Positions 24,563 to 31,606 of a stretch of 64,000 nucleotides of DNA are shown one piece after another. The number at the start of each line of letters is the position of its first letter. Within the stretch, counting starts at the first letter, position 1. Source of the stretch: RGIG6353 sp045660745 (GTDB taxonomy: Bacteria > Bacillota > Clostridia > Oscillospirales > SIG627); the NCBI GenBank assembly GCA_045660745.1, contig JAZREJ010000042.1, positions 20,439-84,438 on the forward strand, read 5' to 3'. Made by a program: the position numbers and the translations under genes. The notes under the pieces were generated by a model that saw only the letters and a list, made by a program, of their open reading frames with translations, was not told the DNA's origin and made no database searches.

Positions 24563-25397
24563 GATTGAAAAAGGCTGTTTATATATCGTCGGTACTCCGA
24601 TAGGCAACCTCTCCGATATGTCCGAGAGAGCGAAAAAAGTGCTTTCGGAGGTTGACTTTATAGCTGCCGAGGACACACGCGTTACGGGTAAGCTTCTTTT
24701 GTGTCTTGAAGTTAAAAACTCTGTAATAAGCTATTTTGAGCATAACAAACGTGAGAAGGGTGAGTATATTTTATCCCGACTCAAAAACGGCGAGAGCTGT
24801 GCGCTGGTTAGCGATGCGGGAATGCCGGCAATATCCGACCCGGGCGAGGACCTTGTGCGCCTTTGCGCCGAAAACGGAGTAACAGTGTACTGTGTACCCG
24901 GACCGAGTGCCGTTGTGTCGGCTCTTGCGATATCGGGGCTGTCAACGTCGCGCTTTACTTTTGAAGGCTTTCTTTCAACAAACAAGAAGGAGAGACGCGA
25001 GAGACTTGAAGGCGTCAAGGATTTCCCCCATACTCTGATATTTTACGAGGCTCCCCACAAGCTTTGCGACACACTTTCCGCAATGCTTGATGTACTTGGC
25101 GACCGCAGAATATCTGTCGTAAAGGAGCTTACCAAGCTTAACGAAAACGTATTCCGTACCACCCTTTCGGGTGCAGTGGCGCATTACGCCGAAAATCCTC
25201 CCAAGGGAGAATTCGTGCTTGTTATCGAGGGCGCATCCGAAAAGTTGTGTGAGCATTTCTGGGACGGCATGAGCGTTTCCGAGCATGTGGACTTCTACAT
25301 AGATGAAGGCCTTGACAAAATGGATGCTTTCAAAAAGGTCGCCCGTGACAGAGGCGTTGCAAAAAACGTTATTTATAAAGAGTATAACAAGCTGTGA
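24552..25397 (+). CDS. rsmI: 16S rRNA (cytidine-1402 2'-O) methyltransferase
   Basis: 281 residues. YIVGTPIGNLSDMSERA, AAEDTRVTGKLL, SDAGMPAISDPGEDLVR and VPGPSAVVSALAISGL are the conserved blocks of RsmI, a tetrapyrrole-methylase-fold enzyme that modifies C1402 in the ribosomal decoding site. GGAG 6 nt upstream fixes the start at 24552, four codons inside the longest ORF. The C-terminal domain (DKMDAFKKVARDRGVAKNVIYKEY) is complete. Confidence 0.96.
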   Translation: MANEIEKGCLYIVGTPIGNLSDMSERAKKVLSEVDFIAAEDTRVTGKLLLCLEVKNSVISYFEHNKREKGEYILSRLKNGESCALVSDAGMPAISDPGEDLVRLCAENGVTVYCVPGPSAVVSALAISGLSTSRFTFEGFLSTNKKERRERLEGVKDFPHTLIFYEAPHKLCDTLSAMLDVLGDRRISVVKELTKLNENVFRTTLSGAVAHYAENPPKGEFVLVIEGASEKLCEHFWDGMSVSEHVDFYIDEGLDKMDAFKKVARDRGVAKNVIYKEYNKL

Positions 25398-25416
25398 AAA
25401 AATTCACAAATATCTA

Positions 25417-25445
25417 TTGAAAAAAAGACAATAGTGTGATATTAT
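25417..25445 (+). promoter_or_regulatory. promoter of pgk-tpiA
   Basis: TTGAAA (25417-25422), 17 bp, TATTAT (25440-25445). Leader of about 58 nt without obvious structure. Confidence 0.78.
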
Positions 25446-25509
25446 GATATTTGTGGTAAATTTTACCCCCTAAACTAAGTTAAATTTTGAAAATAGGAGA
25501 TACAAAACA

Positions 25510-26811
25510 ATGCTTAACAAGAAGACTATCGAAGACATCGAAGTCAAAGGCAAGAAGGTTCTTGCACGTTGCGACTTCAACGTACCTCTCAAGGACGGCG
25601 TTATCACAGATGACAAGAGAATCGTAGGAGCACTTCCCACCATCAAGTACCTTGTTGATAACGGTGCGGCAGTTATCCTCTGCTCACACATGGGTCGTCC
25701 CCACAACATTTTTAATGACACACTCAAGCTTTCCAAGAAGGAAAAGAAGAAGATTGAGGCTCTCCCCGCAGAAGAGCAGGAAGCAGCAACCGCCAAGGCT
25801 CTTGAAAAGGCTAAGGATGACGTTACCAAGCTTTCTCTCCTCCCTGTTGCAAAGAGACTTTCCGAGCTTCTCGGATTTGAAGTTATCATGGCAAAGGACG
25901 TTATCGGCGCTGACGCAGAGGCTAAGGTTGCAGCTCTTAAGCCCGGTGAAGTTCTCCTTCTTGAAAACATCCGCTTCCACGAAGAAGAAGAGAAGAATGA
26001 CGAAGCTTTCGCTAAGAAGCTCGGTTCTTTCTGCGACGTATATGTAAATGACGCTTTCGGTACCGCTCATAGAGCACACGCTTCCACTGCGGGCGTTGCT
26101 ATGTTCTGCCCTGAAAAGCCCGCTGTATGCGGATACCTCATTCAGAAGGAGATTTCCGTTATGGGCGGAGCACTTGCTGATCCCGCGCGTCCCTTCGTTG
26201 CTATCCTCGGCGGCGCTAAGGTTTCCGATAAGATCAACGTTATCAACAACCTCATCGAAAAGGTTGATACTCTCATCATCGGCGGCGGTATGGCTTACAC
26301 CTTCTTTAAGGCGTTTGGAAACAACATCGGTACCTCTATCGTTGAAAATGATAAGCTCGACCTTGCTCGTGAGCTCGTTGACAAGGCACACGCAAAGGGC
26401 GTAAACTTCCTTATCCCTGTTGATAACATCATCGCTCGTGAGTATGACGAAAACGCAGACTTCATGAGAATCTACTCCGATTCCATTCCCGACGGCTGGA
26501 TGGGTCTTGATATCGGTCCCACCTCTACCGAGCTTTTCGCAAAGACCATTAAGGGCGCGGGCACCGTTATCTGGAACGGTCCTATGGGCGTTTCTGAGTG
26601 GGAAAATTTTGCTAACGGAACAAAGGGTGTTGCAAAGGCTCTTGCTGAGTGCGACGGCATCACCATCATCGGTGGCGGTGACTCTGCAGCTGCAGTTGAA
26701 AACCTTGGCTTTGCTGATAAGATGACACACGTTTCCACAGGTGGCGGTGCATCTCTTGAATTCCTTGAGGGTAAGGACCTTCCCGGTATCTCCTGCCTCA
26801 ACGACAAATAA
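25510..26811 (+). CDS. pgk: phosphoglycerate kinase with an insertion in the N-domain
   Basis: 433 residues, about 35-40 longer than most bacterial enzymes. Motifs: RCDFNVPLKDGVITDDKRI, CSHMGRP, NDAFGTAHRAHAS, LGGAKVSDKI, GGGMAYTF, WNGPMGVSEWENF and GGGDSAAAV, all intact. The extra residues lie just after HMGRP, where a Lys/Glu/Ala-rich helical insert (about residues 67-105, e.g. KLSKKEKKKIEALPAEEQEA) precedes VAKRLSELLG. It catalyses 1,3-bisphosphoglycerate + ADP to 3-phosphoglycerate + ATP in glycolysis. Eighteen bp separate it from tpiA, with which it forms an operon. Codon use is strongly biased, as expected for high expression. Confidence 0.97.
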   Translation: MLNKKTIEDIEVKGKKVLARCDFNVPLKDGVITDDKRIVGALPTIKYLVDNGAAVILCSHMGRPHNIFNDTLKLSKKEKKKIEALPAEEQEAATAKALEKAKDDVTKLSLLPVAKRLSELLGFEVIMAKDVIGADAEAKVAALKPGEVLLLENIRFHEEEEKNDEAFAKKLGSFCDVYVNDAFGTAHRAHASTAGVAMFCPEKPAVCGYLIQKEISVMGGALADPARPFVAILGGAKVSDKINVINNLIEKVDTLIIGGGMAYTFFKAFGNNIGTSIVENDKLDLARELVDKAHAKGVNFLIPVDNIIAREYDENADFMRIYSDSIPDGWMGLDIGPTSTELFAKTIKGAGTVIWNGPMGVSEWENFANGTKGVAKALAECDGITIIGGGDSAAAVENLGFADKMTHVSTGGGASLEFLEGKDLPGISCLNDK

Positions 26812-26829
26812 GAAAAGAGGACGTATAAA

Positions 26830-27588
26830 ATGGCAAGAAAGTATATTATCGCAGGCAACTGGAAGATGAACAAGACTCCTTCCGAGACTAAGGCTCTTCT
26901 TTCCGAAATGGTTGCAAAGAATAACGGCAAGACTGCATGCGAGGTAGTTCTTTGCGTTCCCGCAATCGACATCCCCGCTGCAATCGAAGCTACCGCAGGT
27001 TCCACCGTTAAGGTTGGTGCACAGAACGTTCACTTCAAGGACAGCGGTGCATATACAGGAGAAATTTCCGCTCAGATGCTTTCCGAAATGGGTGTTGAGT
27101 ACGTTATCATCGGTCACAGCGAGCGCCGTCAGTATTTCGGCGAGACCGACGAGACTGTAAACCTCCGTACCGCTCAGGCTCTCAAGAACGGTCTTAAGGC
27201 TATCGTTTGTGTAGGTGAGACTCTTGCTGAGAGAAAGGATGACATAACATTCGAGGTTATCGGCATTCAGGTTAAGCGTGCATTCAAGGGTATTACTGCC
27301 GAGGAAATGGCAAACGTTGTTATCGCATACGAGCCTGTTTGGGCTATCGGTACAGGCGAGACTGCTACAAATGAGCAGGCTGAAGAGGTTTGTATGTTCA
27401 TCCGTGGCCTTATCGCTGAGCTTTACAATACCGACGTTGCAAACGATATCACCGTTCAGTACGGCGGAAGCATGAATGCTAAGAATGCAGCAGAGCTTCT
27501 TGCAATGGATAATATTGACGGCGGTCTTATCGGTGGTGCTTCTCTCAAGGCAGAGGATTTCACCGTTATCGTTGACAGCGTAAAGTGA
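26830..27588 (+). CDS. tpiA: triosephosphate isomerase
   Basis: 252 residues. AGNWKMNK with catalytic Lys, IIGHSERRQYFGETD with catalytic His, AYEPVWAIGTG with catalytic Glu, and phosphate-binding YGGSMNAKNAAEL. Interconverts dihydroxyacetone phosphate and glyceraldehyde 3-phosphate. Second gene of pgk-tpiA; AAGAGG before the ATG; strong terminator after. Confidence 0.98.
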   Translation: MARKYIIAGNWKMNKTPSETKALLSEMVAKNNGKTACEVVLCVPAIDIPAAIEATAGSTVKVGAQNVHFKDSGAYTGEISAQMLSEMGVEYVIIGHSERRQYFGETDETVNLRTAQALKNGLKAIVCVGETLAERKDDITFEVIGIQVKRAFKGITAEEMANVVIAYEPVWAIGTGETATNEQAEEVCMFIRGLIAELYNTDVANDITVQYGGSMNAKNAAELLAMDNIDGGLIGGASLKAEDFTVIVDSVK

Positions 27589-27601
27589 TTATCGCATAAA
27601 A

Positions 27602-27660
27602 ATTGCTTTAAAAAGTTTGCGGCACACTCCTTTGAGTGTGCCGCATTTTTGTAAAGCAAT
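27602..27660 (+). terminator. long-stem terminator of pgk-tpiA
   Basis: Inner stem GCGGCACACTC-CTTT-GAGTGTGCCGC (27619-27644) followed by ATTTTT. An outer stem ATTGCTTTA (27602-27610) pairs with TAAAGCAAT (27652-27660). Confidence 0.93.
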
Positions 27661-27757
27661 CTGACCGATTTTTGCCACTTATATTTATTGCACGTAACAT
27701 ATTTTGAGTGTACTCGCCATATTTATTATTCATATTGGTCCATTACGCAAAAACACA

Positions 27758-27815
27758 TTAGGTCTATATATAGCCCTAAAGAGGGAAAAAAGATTAGGTC
27801 TATATATAGCCTTAA
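27758..27815. repeat. two direct copies of a 22 bp near-palindrome
   Basis: Copies at 27758-27779 and 27794-27815, 36 bp apart, differ at one base. Each is an inverted repeat built around TCTATATATAG with outer TTAGG/CCTAA-like ends. No ORF covers them. The AbrB-like gene ends 36 bp further on. They look like paired protein-binding sites (operator or attachment-type). Confidence 0.7.
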
Positions 27816-27851
27816 CAAAAGTGATGGGTAGGGGAAAGCACAAAGCGTTTT

Positions 27852-28076
27852 TCACTGTATATCAAATCCGCCTTCATCTTCTCTGATTAAAAACGAAATT
27901 TTATTTAACTCGCTTCTTTTCACCAGAGCATAAAGCGGATTACGTATGAGAACGCCTTCTTCTGTTGGGACTATCTCGACCTCTTTTTCAAGGTGATATA
28001 ATTCCCTGAAATCCTTTGGCATTGTTATTCTGCCGTTTTCATCTATATCTTTTGTTATTCCTACTAATTCTTTCAT
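27852..28076 (-). CDS. AbrB/SpoVT/MazE-type DNA-binding protein
   Basis: 74 residues. KDIDENGRITMPKDFRELYHLEKEVEIVPTEEGVLIR (strands plus RITMPK core) is the swapped-hairpin AbrB/MazE fold. The C-terminal 25 residues could be an oligomerisation tail or antitoxin-type extension. It is divergent from the HTH gene over a shared inverted repeat (28140-28164). No MazF-like toxin is next to it, so a stand-alone regulator is more likely than a toxin-antitoxin unit. Confidence 0.8.
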   Translation of the reverse strand: MKELVGITKDIDENGRITMPKDFRELYHLEKEVEIVPTEEGVLIRNPLYALVKRSELNKISFLIREDEGGFDIQ

Positions 28077-28139
28077 CCTTACGCCCGTTGTTACTTCTTA
28101 CTGATTATAATTCACTGAACACTTTTTATATCTTACATT

Positions 28140-28164
28140 TATATTATACATTAAGTATAATATA
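28140..28164. promoter_or_regulatory. inverted repeat over divergent promoters
   Basis: Perfect arms TATATTATAC (28140-28149) and GTATAATATA (28155-28164) around a 5 bp centre. Leftward promoter: TTGACA (complement 28167-28172), 18 bp, TATAAT (complement 28143-28148). Rightward -10 TATAAT at 28156-28161. The two -10 elements are part of the palindrome arms, so a protein bound here would control both the AbrB-like and the HTH gene. Confidence 0.7.
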
Positions 28165-28190
28165 TTTGTCAATATAAAGGCGGTAAAATT

Positions 28191-28418
28191 ATGGAAAAAT
28201 ATGGAAAAGTTATAATAAAAGTAGATGAACAGCTTAAAAAGTCCGGGCTTAGTAAAAACAAGCTTTGTCAAAGAGGCGAATTGCAGCATACTCAATTAAA
28301 CCATTTTTGCAAAAACGAAATTACGCGTCTTGATACAGACGTTCTTGCAAGACTATGCCGTGTGCTTGATTGCAAAATTGAGGATATACTCGAATATATA
28401 CCTCCCGAAGAAGAGTAA
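28191..28418 (+). CDS. small Cro/CI-type helix-turn-helix regulator
   Basis: 75 residues. LKKSGLSKNKLCQRGELQ, then HTQLNHFCKNEITRLDTDVL and LARLCRVLDCKIEDILEYI match the HTH_3/HTH_26 (YozG-like) fold of five short helices, essentially a bare DNA-binding domain. Site AAAGGCGG lies 8 nt before the ATG. It is a likely autoregulator acting on the palindrome in its own promoter. Confidence 0.85.
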   Translation: MEKYGKVIIKVDEQLKKSGLSKNKLCQRGELQHTQLNHFCKNEITRLDTDVLARLCRVLDCKIEDILEYIPPEEE

Positions 28419-28567
28419 AAAGGATGTGCCAATCTAATGTGCTCCCTGTCAAGTAGACAGACTAAAAAACAAAAAGAATATCACTCAATAAGTTCAAGGA
28501 AAAAACCATATCCTTTGACTTAAAAGGTATGTTAAGTTAGCAATTTTGTTAATTTTATCTCTGTATC

Positions 28568-28596
28568 GTGACAAATGAGAAAAAGTATGCTATAAT
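28568..28596 (+). promoter_or_regulatory. promoter of the P-loop kinase-like gene
   Basis: GTGACA (28568-28573), 17 bp, TATAAT (28591-28596); leader about 80 nt. The rest of the 264 bp gap from 28419 holds no gene. A 5 bp inverted repeat CTGTC-AAGTA-GACAG (28446-28460) is present, possibly the remnant of a mobile-element end. Confidence 0.72.
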
Positions 28597-28682
28597 ATAG
28601 ACAGAAAATAGAACTTTTTGCTAATTTTCTGTCCATATAGGCAATAAAACAGTTAAACAAATAAGAATCTGTAGGTGAGATA

Positions 28683-29195
28683 ATGATTATTTTAATTACA
28701 GGTGCATCCCATACAGGCAAAACAGCACTTGCTCAAAAGATGCTTGAAAAATATAAATATCCGTATTTGTCGATAGACCATTTGAAAATGGGTTTAATTC
28801 GTAGTGGTAACACAGAACTTACTCCTATGGATGATAATGAATTAACCGAATACTTGTGGCCGATTGTTCGTGAAATGATAAAAACTGCTATTGAAAACAA
28901 GCAGAACTTAATTGTCGAAGGTTGCTATATTCCATTCGATTGGCAAAAGGACTTTGGTTCCGAATATCTTAAAAATATCAAATATTTCTGTCTTGTAATG
29001 AGTGAAGAATATATTAGAAATCACTTCGCTGACATAAAGAAATATGCAAATGCCATTGAAAATCGTTTGGATGATGAATGGTGCACAATGGAGAGTGTGT
29101 TGGCAGATAATAAAGAAATGTTATCCCTTGCACTAAAGCATAATGTGAACTATATACTCATTGAAGATAAATACGACATTAATATTGATTTATAA
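28683..29195 (+). CDS. P-loop kinase-like protein (adenylate kinase/zeta-toxin superfold)
   Basis: 170 residues. Walker A GASHTGKT at residues 7-14, then YPYLSIDHLKMGLI (an Asp-containing substrate strand) and the hydrophobic strand NLIVEGCYIPFDW. This is the layout of small AAA/kinase proteins acting on nucleotides, sugars or small phosphates. The AT-rich codon use (AAA, ATT, TTA) differs from the pgk-tpiA genes beside it, supporting acquisition by transfer. Substrate unknown; no antitoxin partner directly upstream. Confidence 0.75.
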   Translation: MIILITGASHTGKTALAQKMLEKYKYPYLSIDHLKMGLIRSGNTELTPMDDNELTEYLWPIVREMIKTAIENKQNLIVEGCYIPFDWQKDFGSEYLKNIKYFCLVMSEEYIRNHFADIKKYANAIENRLDDEWCTMESVLADNKEMLSLALKHNVNYILIEDKYDINIDL

Positions 29196-29536
29196 AACAA
29201 ATTCCAATTTGTTGAACTAAATATCTGTACAAGAGCAAGGTTGAAATACACATTGCTCCTTTTTATTGGGTATTCACGAAAATGAATAAAAAGGTCATTT
29301 ATGCATACCACCACTTATCTAATACAGAGATCAAGATTAAACGATAAGCACCCTAGTGTATTTGGGGAGCTTTATTTCTATCGTTTACTACTTCTAATTG
29401 TCTTATGTTAAATTGTGAGCATAGAAGAAAAAAGATTTATCACAATTTGAGATAAATCCTTTACAATAGAAAAAGATATGTTATAATATCGTATTTTAGT
29501 CTGGTATAAGACAATTCTTGTAAAAGGAGACGGAAA
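29196..29536. other. 341 bp AT-rich intergenic stretch
   Basis: No convincing gene. A 36-codon ORF (29301-29411) lacks a good ribosome binding site. Complementary ends AAACGATA (29339-29346) and TATCGTTT (29389-29396) enclose an imperfect hairpin. The promoter TTTACA (29460-29465), 16 bp, TATAAT (29482-29487) serves the gene at 29537. Confidence 0.6.
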
Positions 29537-29788
29537 ATGAAGAGTATAATTGAGGAACTTTGGTATGGTAATGTTGTTCCGAGTGAACAATGCGAGGCAT
29601 TAGACGAGGAGTCAAAAAAGATACTTGGACAAATTGTGCATTACCAAGACGAGCTTTTGCCTACTCTTACAGAAAAGCAAAAGGAGATTCTTGAAAGTCT
29701 GGATGAGGGCTATTCTAATTTAGCCGAGATAAATGAACGCAAGGTTTTCGTTTATGCTTTTCGTTTAGGTGTGGAAATAGCGACCTGA
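29537..29788 (+). CDS. DUF6809-like small protein
   Basis: 83 residues, all helical and acidic. It begins MKSIIEELWYGNV and ends VFVYAFRLGVEIAT, resembling short Firmicute proteins (DUF6809 type) that often travel with integrative elements and have no known role. AAAAGGAG 8 nt before the ATG and a good promoter make it a real gene. AT-rich, last member of the small accessory patch. Confidence 0.65.
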   Translation: MKSIIEELWYGNVVPSEQCEALDEESKKILGQIVHYQDELLPTLTEKQKEILESLDEGYSNLAEINERKVFVYAFRLGVEIAT

Positions 29789-29818
29789 AGCTATGACAGA
29801 GCAATAGCTACAAATTAA

Positions 29819-29844
29819 CCCGCATTGATTTTTCTCAATGCGGG
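29819..29844. terminator. terminator between convergent genes
   Basis: CCCGCATTGA-TTTTTC-TCAATGCGGG, perfect 10 bp stem between the DUF6809-like gene and the end of the GH20 gene. Likely bidirectional. Confidence 0.8.
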
Positions 29845-29862
29845 TGTATTGTTATGAGAGTA

Positions 29863-31035
29863 TTACTTTCCAAGCAGTTTTTTGGCGCACAGCTTTATAA
29901 GGGGTGTCAGGTGCTCGAAAAGCTCGTCCTCGGTTTCTCCTCCGGGGCAGTCACTCCACAGGCAGAAGCCTCCGCCCTTAATTTTTTCGTTTGGTGAGGG
30001 GAGCTTGTTTTGGGGATCTTTTATGTCAAACGTATATGCATCCCAATCACGCTCAATTTCGATAGTCGTTCCTTCAAGCAGTCCGACACCGACCACGTAA
30101 TAGGTGTAACGGCTTATAAAATTATAGATAGAATGTCCCTTTTCAAGATATACCGATGGGGGATTCTTGCCACCGTTGGCAAGAGGTGACCAGTACATGA
30201 TCTCGATTCTTGGGTCAAGAACGGCAACCCCCTTCCACGCAGTGTCAAAATCACGGTATACGTCATCGTTCCACATAAGAACCGTCTCGTATCCGAGAGA
30301 GCGGACAAGCTCGGAAATCTCATTAGCGTAGAGTATAAAGGCATCGTATGCCACGGCGTCACGGTTTCCTGTTTTCTTTATGGCAAGCTCATCCCAGTGA
30401 TCGAGATTGCGCCACTTTGAGAGAGAATCGTCGATAGTCTCGCCAAAGCCGAGAAGCTCATCCCCTCCGATATCGAATTTTCTGCAACCGAGCTCGTAAA
30501 AGAATCTGCCGTATTCGGTGTAAAGACTTTTTACAAATGCAATTGCCTCAGGATTTGCTATATCAATTCCGCGAGAGTACAATTTCTGTGTCGTTTCACT
30601 TGTATGACTTGTGCCTTGTACAATGGAGACCTTGCCGTCTTTGTGAAAATAATTTCCGATATCGGTGTTGAAATGCTCGTTGTATTTTTTGACAACATAG
30701 TTCATATGCCCGGGAGAGTCGAGTGAGGGAATAACTTCAAGCCCCTTCTCGTTTGCAAATCTTACAATATCTGCCATTTCATCCTGGGTAATAAACTTTC
30801 CGTTATTCTCTGCCTGTCCGTTCGCAGAGCCGTAAACACAAAGAGTGTGGTCGCCTCCCGCAAGCCAAGGGTAGAGCTTTGATTCAAGTCGCATACCCAT
30901 ATCCTCGGAAAAATGCATCGTGATAGCCGTATATCCCTCCTCAGAAAGAAGGGTTATAAGCTTTTTGATCCAGGCGGGAGTATAGTATTTTCTTGCACAG
31001 TCAAGGCTAAAGATTCTGTTTTCAACTCGTTTCAT
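29863..31035 (-). CDS. GH20-type beta-N-acetylhexosaminidase, cytoplasmic
   Basis: 390 residues, essentially a bare GH20 barrel. ITMHFSEDMGMRLE, IPSLDSPGHMNYV and KFDIGGDELLGFG carry the family marks; Asp192-Glu193 is the catalytic pair of the substrate-assisted mechanism. C-terminal IKGGGFCLWSDCPG gives the usual Trp-lined pocket. There is no signal peptide, so it should act on imported oligosaccharides, releasing terminal GlcNAc or GalNAc. The N-terminal GH20b domain is missing or very short. Start at the ATG reading MKRVEN, with AGAGG upstream; the longer ORF start overlaps the promoter leader. Confidence 0.88.
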   Translation of the reverse strand: MKRVENRIFSLDCARKYYTPAWIKKLITLLSEEGYTAITMHFSEDMGMRLESKLYPWLAGGDHTLCVYGSANGQAENNGKFITQDEMADIVRFANEKGLEVIPSLDSPGHMNYVVKKYNEHFNTDIGNYFHKDGKVSIVQGTSHTSETTQKLYSRGIDIANPEAIAFVKSLYTEYGRFFYELGCRKFDIGGDELLGFGETIDDSLSKWRNLDHWDELAIKKTGNRDAVAYDAFILYANEISELVRSLGYETVLMWNDDVYRDFDTAWKGVAVLDPRIEIMYWSPLANGGKNPPSVYLEKGHSIYNFISRYTYYVVGVGLLEGTTIEIERDWDAYTFDIKDPQNKLPSPNEKIKGGGFCLWSDCPGGETEDELFEHLTPLIKLCAKKLLGK

Positions 31036-31084
31036 AATTTTACCTCTTTTATTTTCGAAGGCATTCACGCCATATATTTAGGTT

Positions 31085-31113
31085 ATTATACCATAATTTG
31101 AAGATAGTGTCAA
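31085..31113 (-). promoter_or_regulatory. promoter of the GH20 gene
   Basis: Minus-strand TTGACA (complement 31108-31113), 17 bp, TATAAT (complement 31085-31090). Confidence 0.88.
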
Positions 31114-31133
31114 GGCTATTCCTTAAAAAATAA

Positions 31134-31162
31134 TTGCATTTATTATCAAAGTGTGTTAGAAT
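31134..31162 (+). promoter_or_regulatory. promoter of the ASRT-like gene
   Basis: TTGCAT (31134-31139), 17 bp, TAGAAT (31157-31162). Divergent from the GH20 promoter. Confidence 0.75.
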
Positions 31163-31195
31163 AAGGAAAACGATAAACGTGAAGGAGTGTTTACC

Positions 31196-31564
31196 ATGGA
31201 AAAAGGAAAGAGAAATTGGGTATTCTGCGACGGATATCTTCCTCCCGCAGGAGACAACCCCGAATTTGAGGGACACGAGGCGCTCATGCTTACAAACCTC
31301 AACGACGAAAAAACCAAAATAGAGCTTGTTTTCGTGTTTGAGGACAGAGAGCCTGAAGAGGGCATCTTCGTAGAGCTTGACGGAATGAGAACAACCTGTA
31401 TCCGTCTTGACAAGCCTCTCGGACCTCAGAAATTTAAACTTGGCGAGTCTGTTCAGTATACCATCTGGGTAAAGAGCACACTTCCTATTTGTGCTTGCTT
31501 CGGAAGACTTGATGTGCGTCAGACAAATATGGCATACTACAGCGTTGAAGGCTGTACGTTCTAA
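31196..31564 (+). CDS. sensory-rhodopsin-transducer (ASRT) family protein
   Basis: 122 residues. WVFCDGYLPPAGDNPEFEGHEA, the central strands (LMLTNLNDEKTKIELVFVF) and the closing GRLDVRQTNMAYYS resemble the Anabaena sensory rhodopsin transducer family, a small all-beta tetrameric protein. Non-photosynthetic bacteria carry it without any rhodopsin, often near sugar genes, and it is suspected of binding carbohydrate or DNA. No rhodopsin is in this window. AAGGAG fixes the ATG at 31196. Single-gene unit with own promoter and terminator. Confidence 0.82.
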   Translation: MEKGKRNWVFCDGYLPPAGDNPEFEGHEALMLTNLNDEKTKIELVFVFEDREPEEGIFVELDGMRTTCIRLDKPLGPQKFKLGESVQYTIWVKSTLPICACFGRLDVRQTNMAYYSVEGCTF

Positions 31565-31566
31565 AG

Positions 31567-31596
31567 AAAAAAGGAGCTGATTTCAGCTCCTTTTTT
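31567..31596. terminator. bidirectional terminator
   Basis: GGAGCTGA-TT-TCAGCTCC flanked by A6 and T6, between the ASRT-like gene and the convergent solute-binding lipoprotein gene. Confidence 0.88.
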
Positions 31597-31606
31597 GTCG
31601 GATAAG

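Noticed and set aside
25684..27117. 477-codon minus-strand frame across pgk and tpiA
   Set aside because: Antisense shadow of two highly biased glycolytic genes; its sequence has no domain and it crosses the pgk/tpiA boundary.
28438..28470. Insertion-sequence end (TGTGCTCCCTGTC...GACAG)
   Set aside because: Looks like the terminus of some IS3-type elements, but there is no transposase, second end or target duplication. Kept only as a remark.
29301..29411. 36-codon ORF MHTTTYLIQRSRLN...
   Set aside because: No adequate ribosome binding site, no recognisable domain, and it overlaps an imperfect hairpin.
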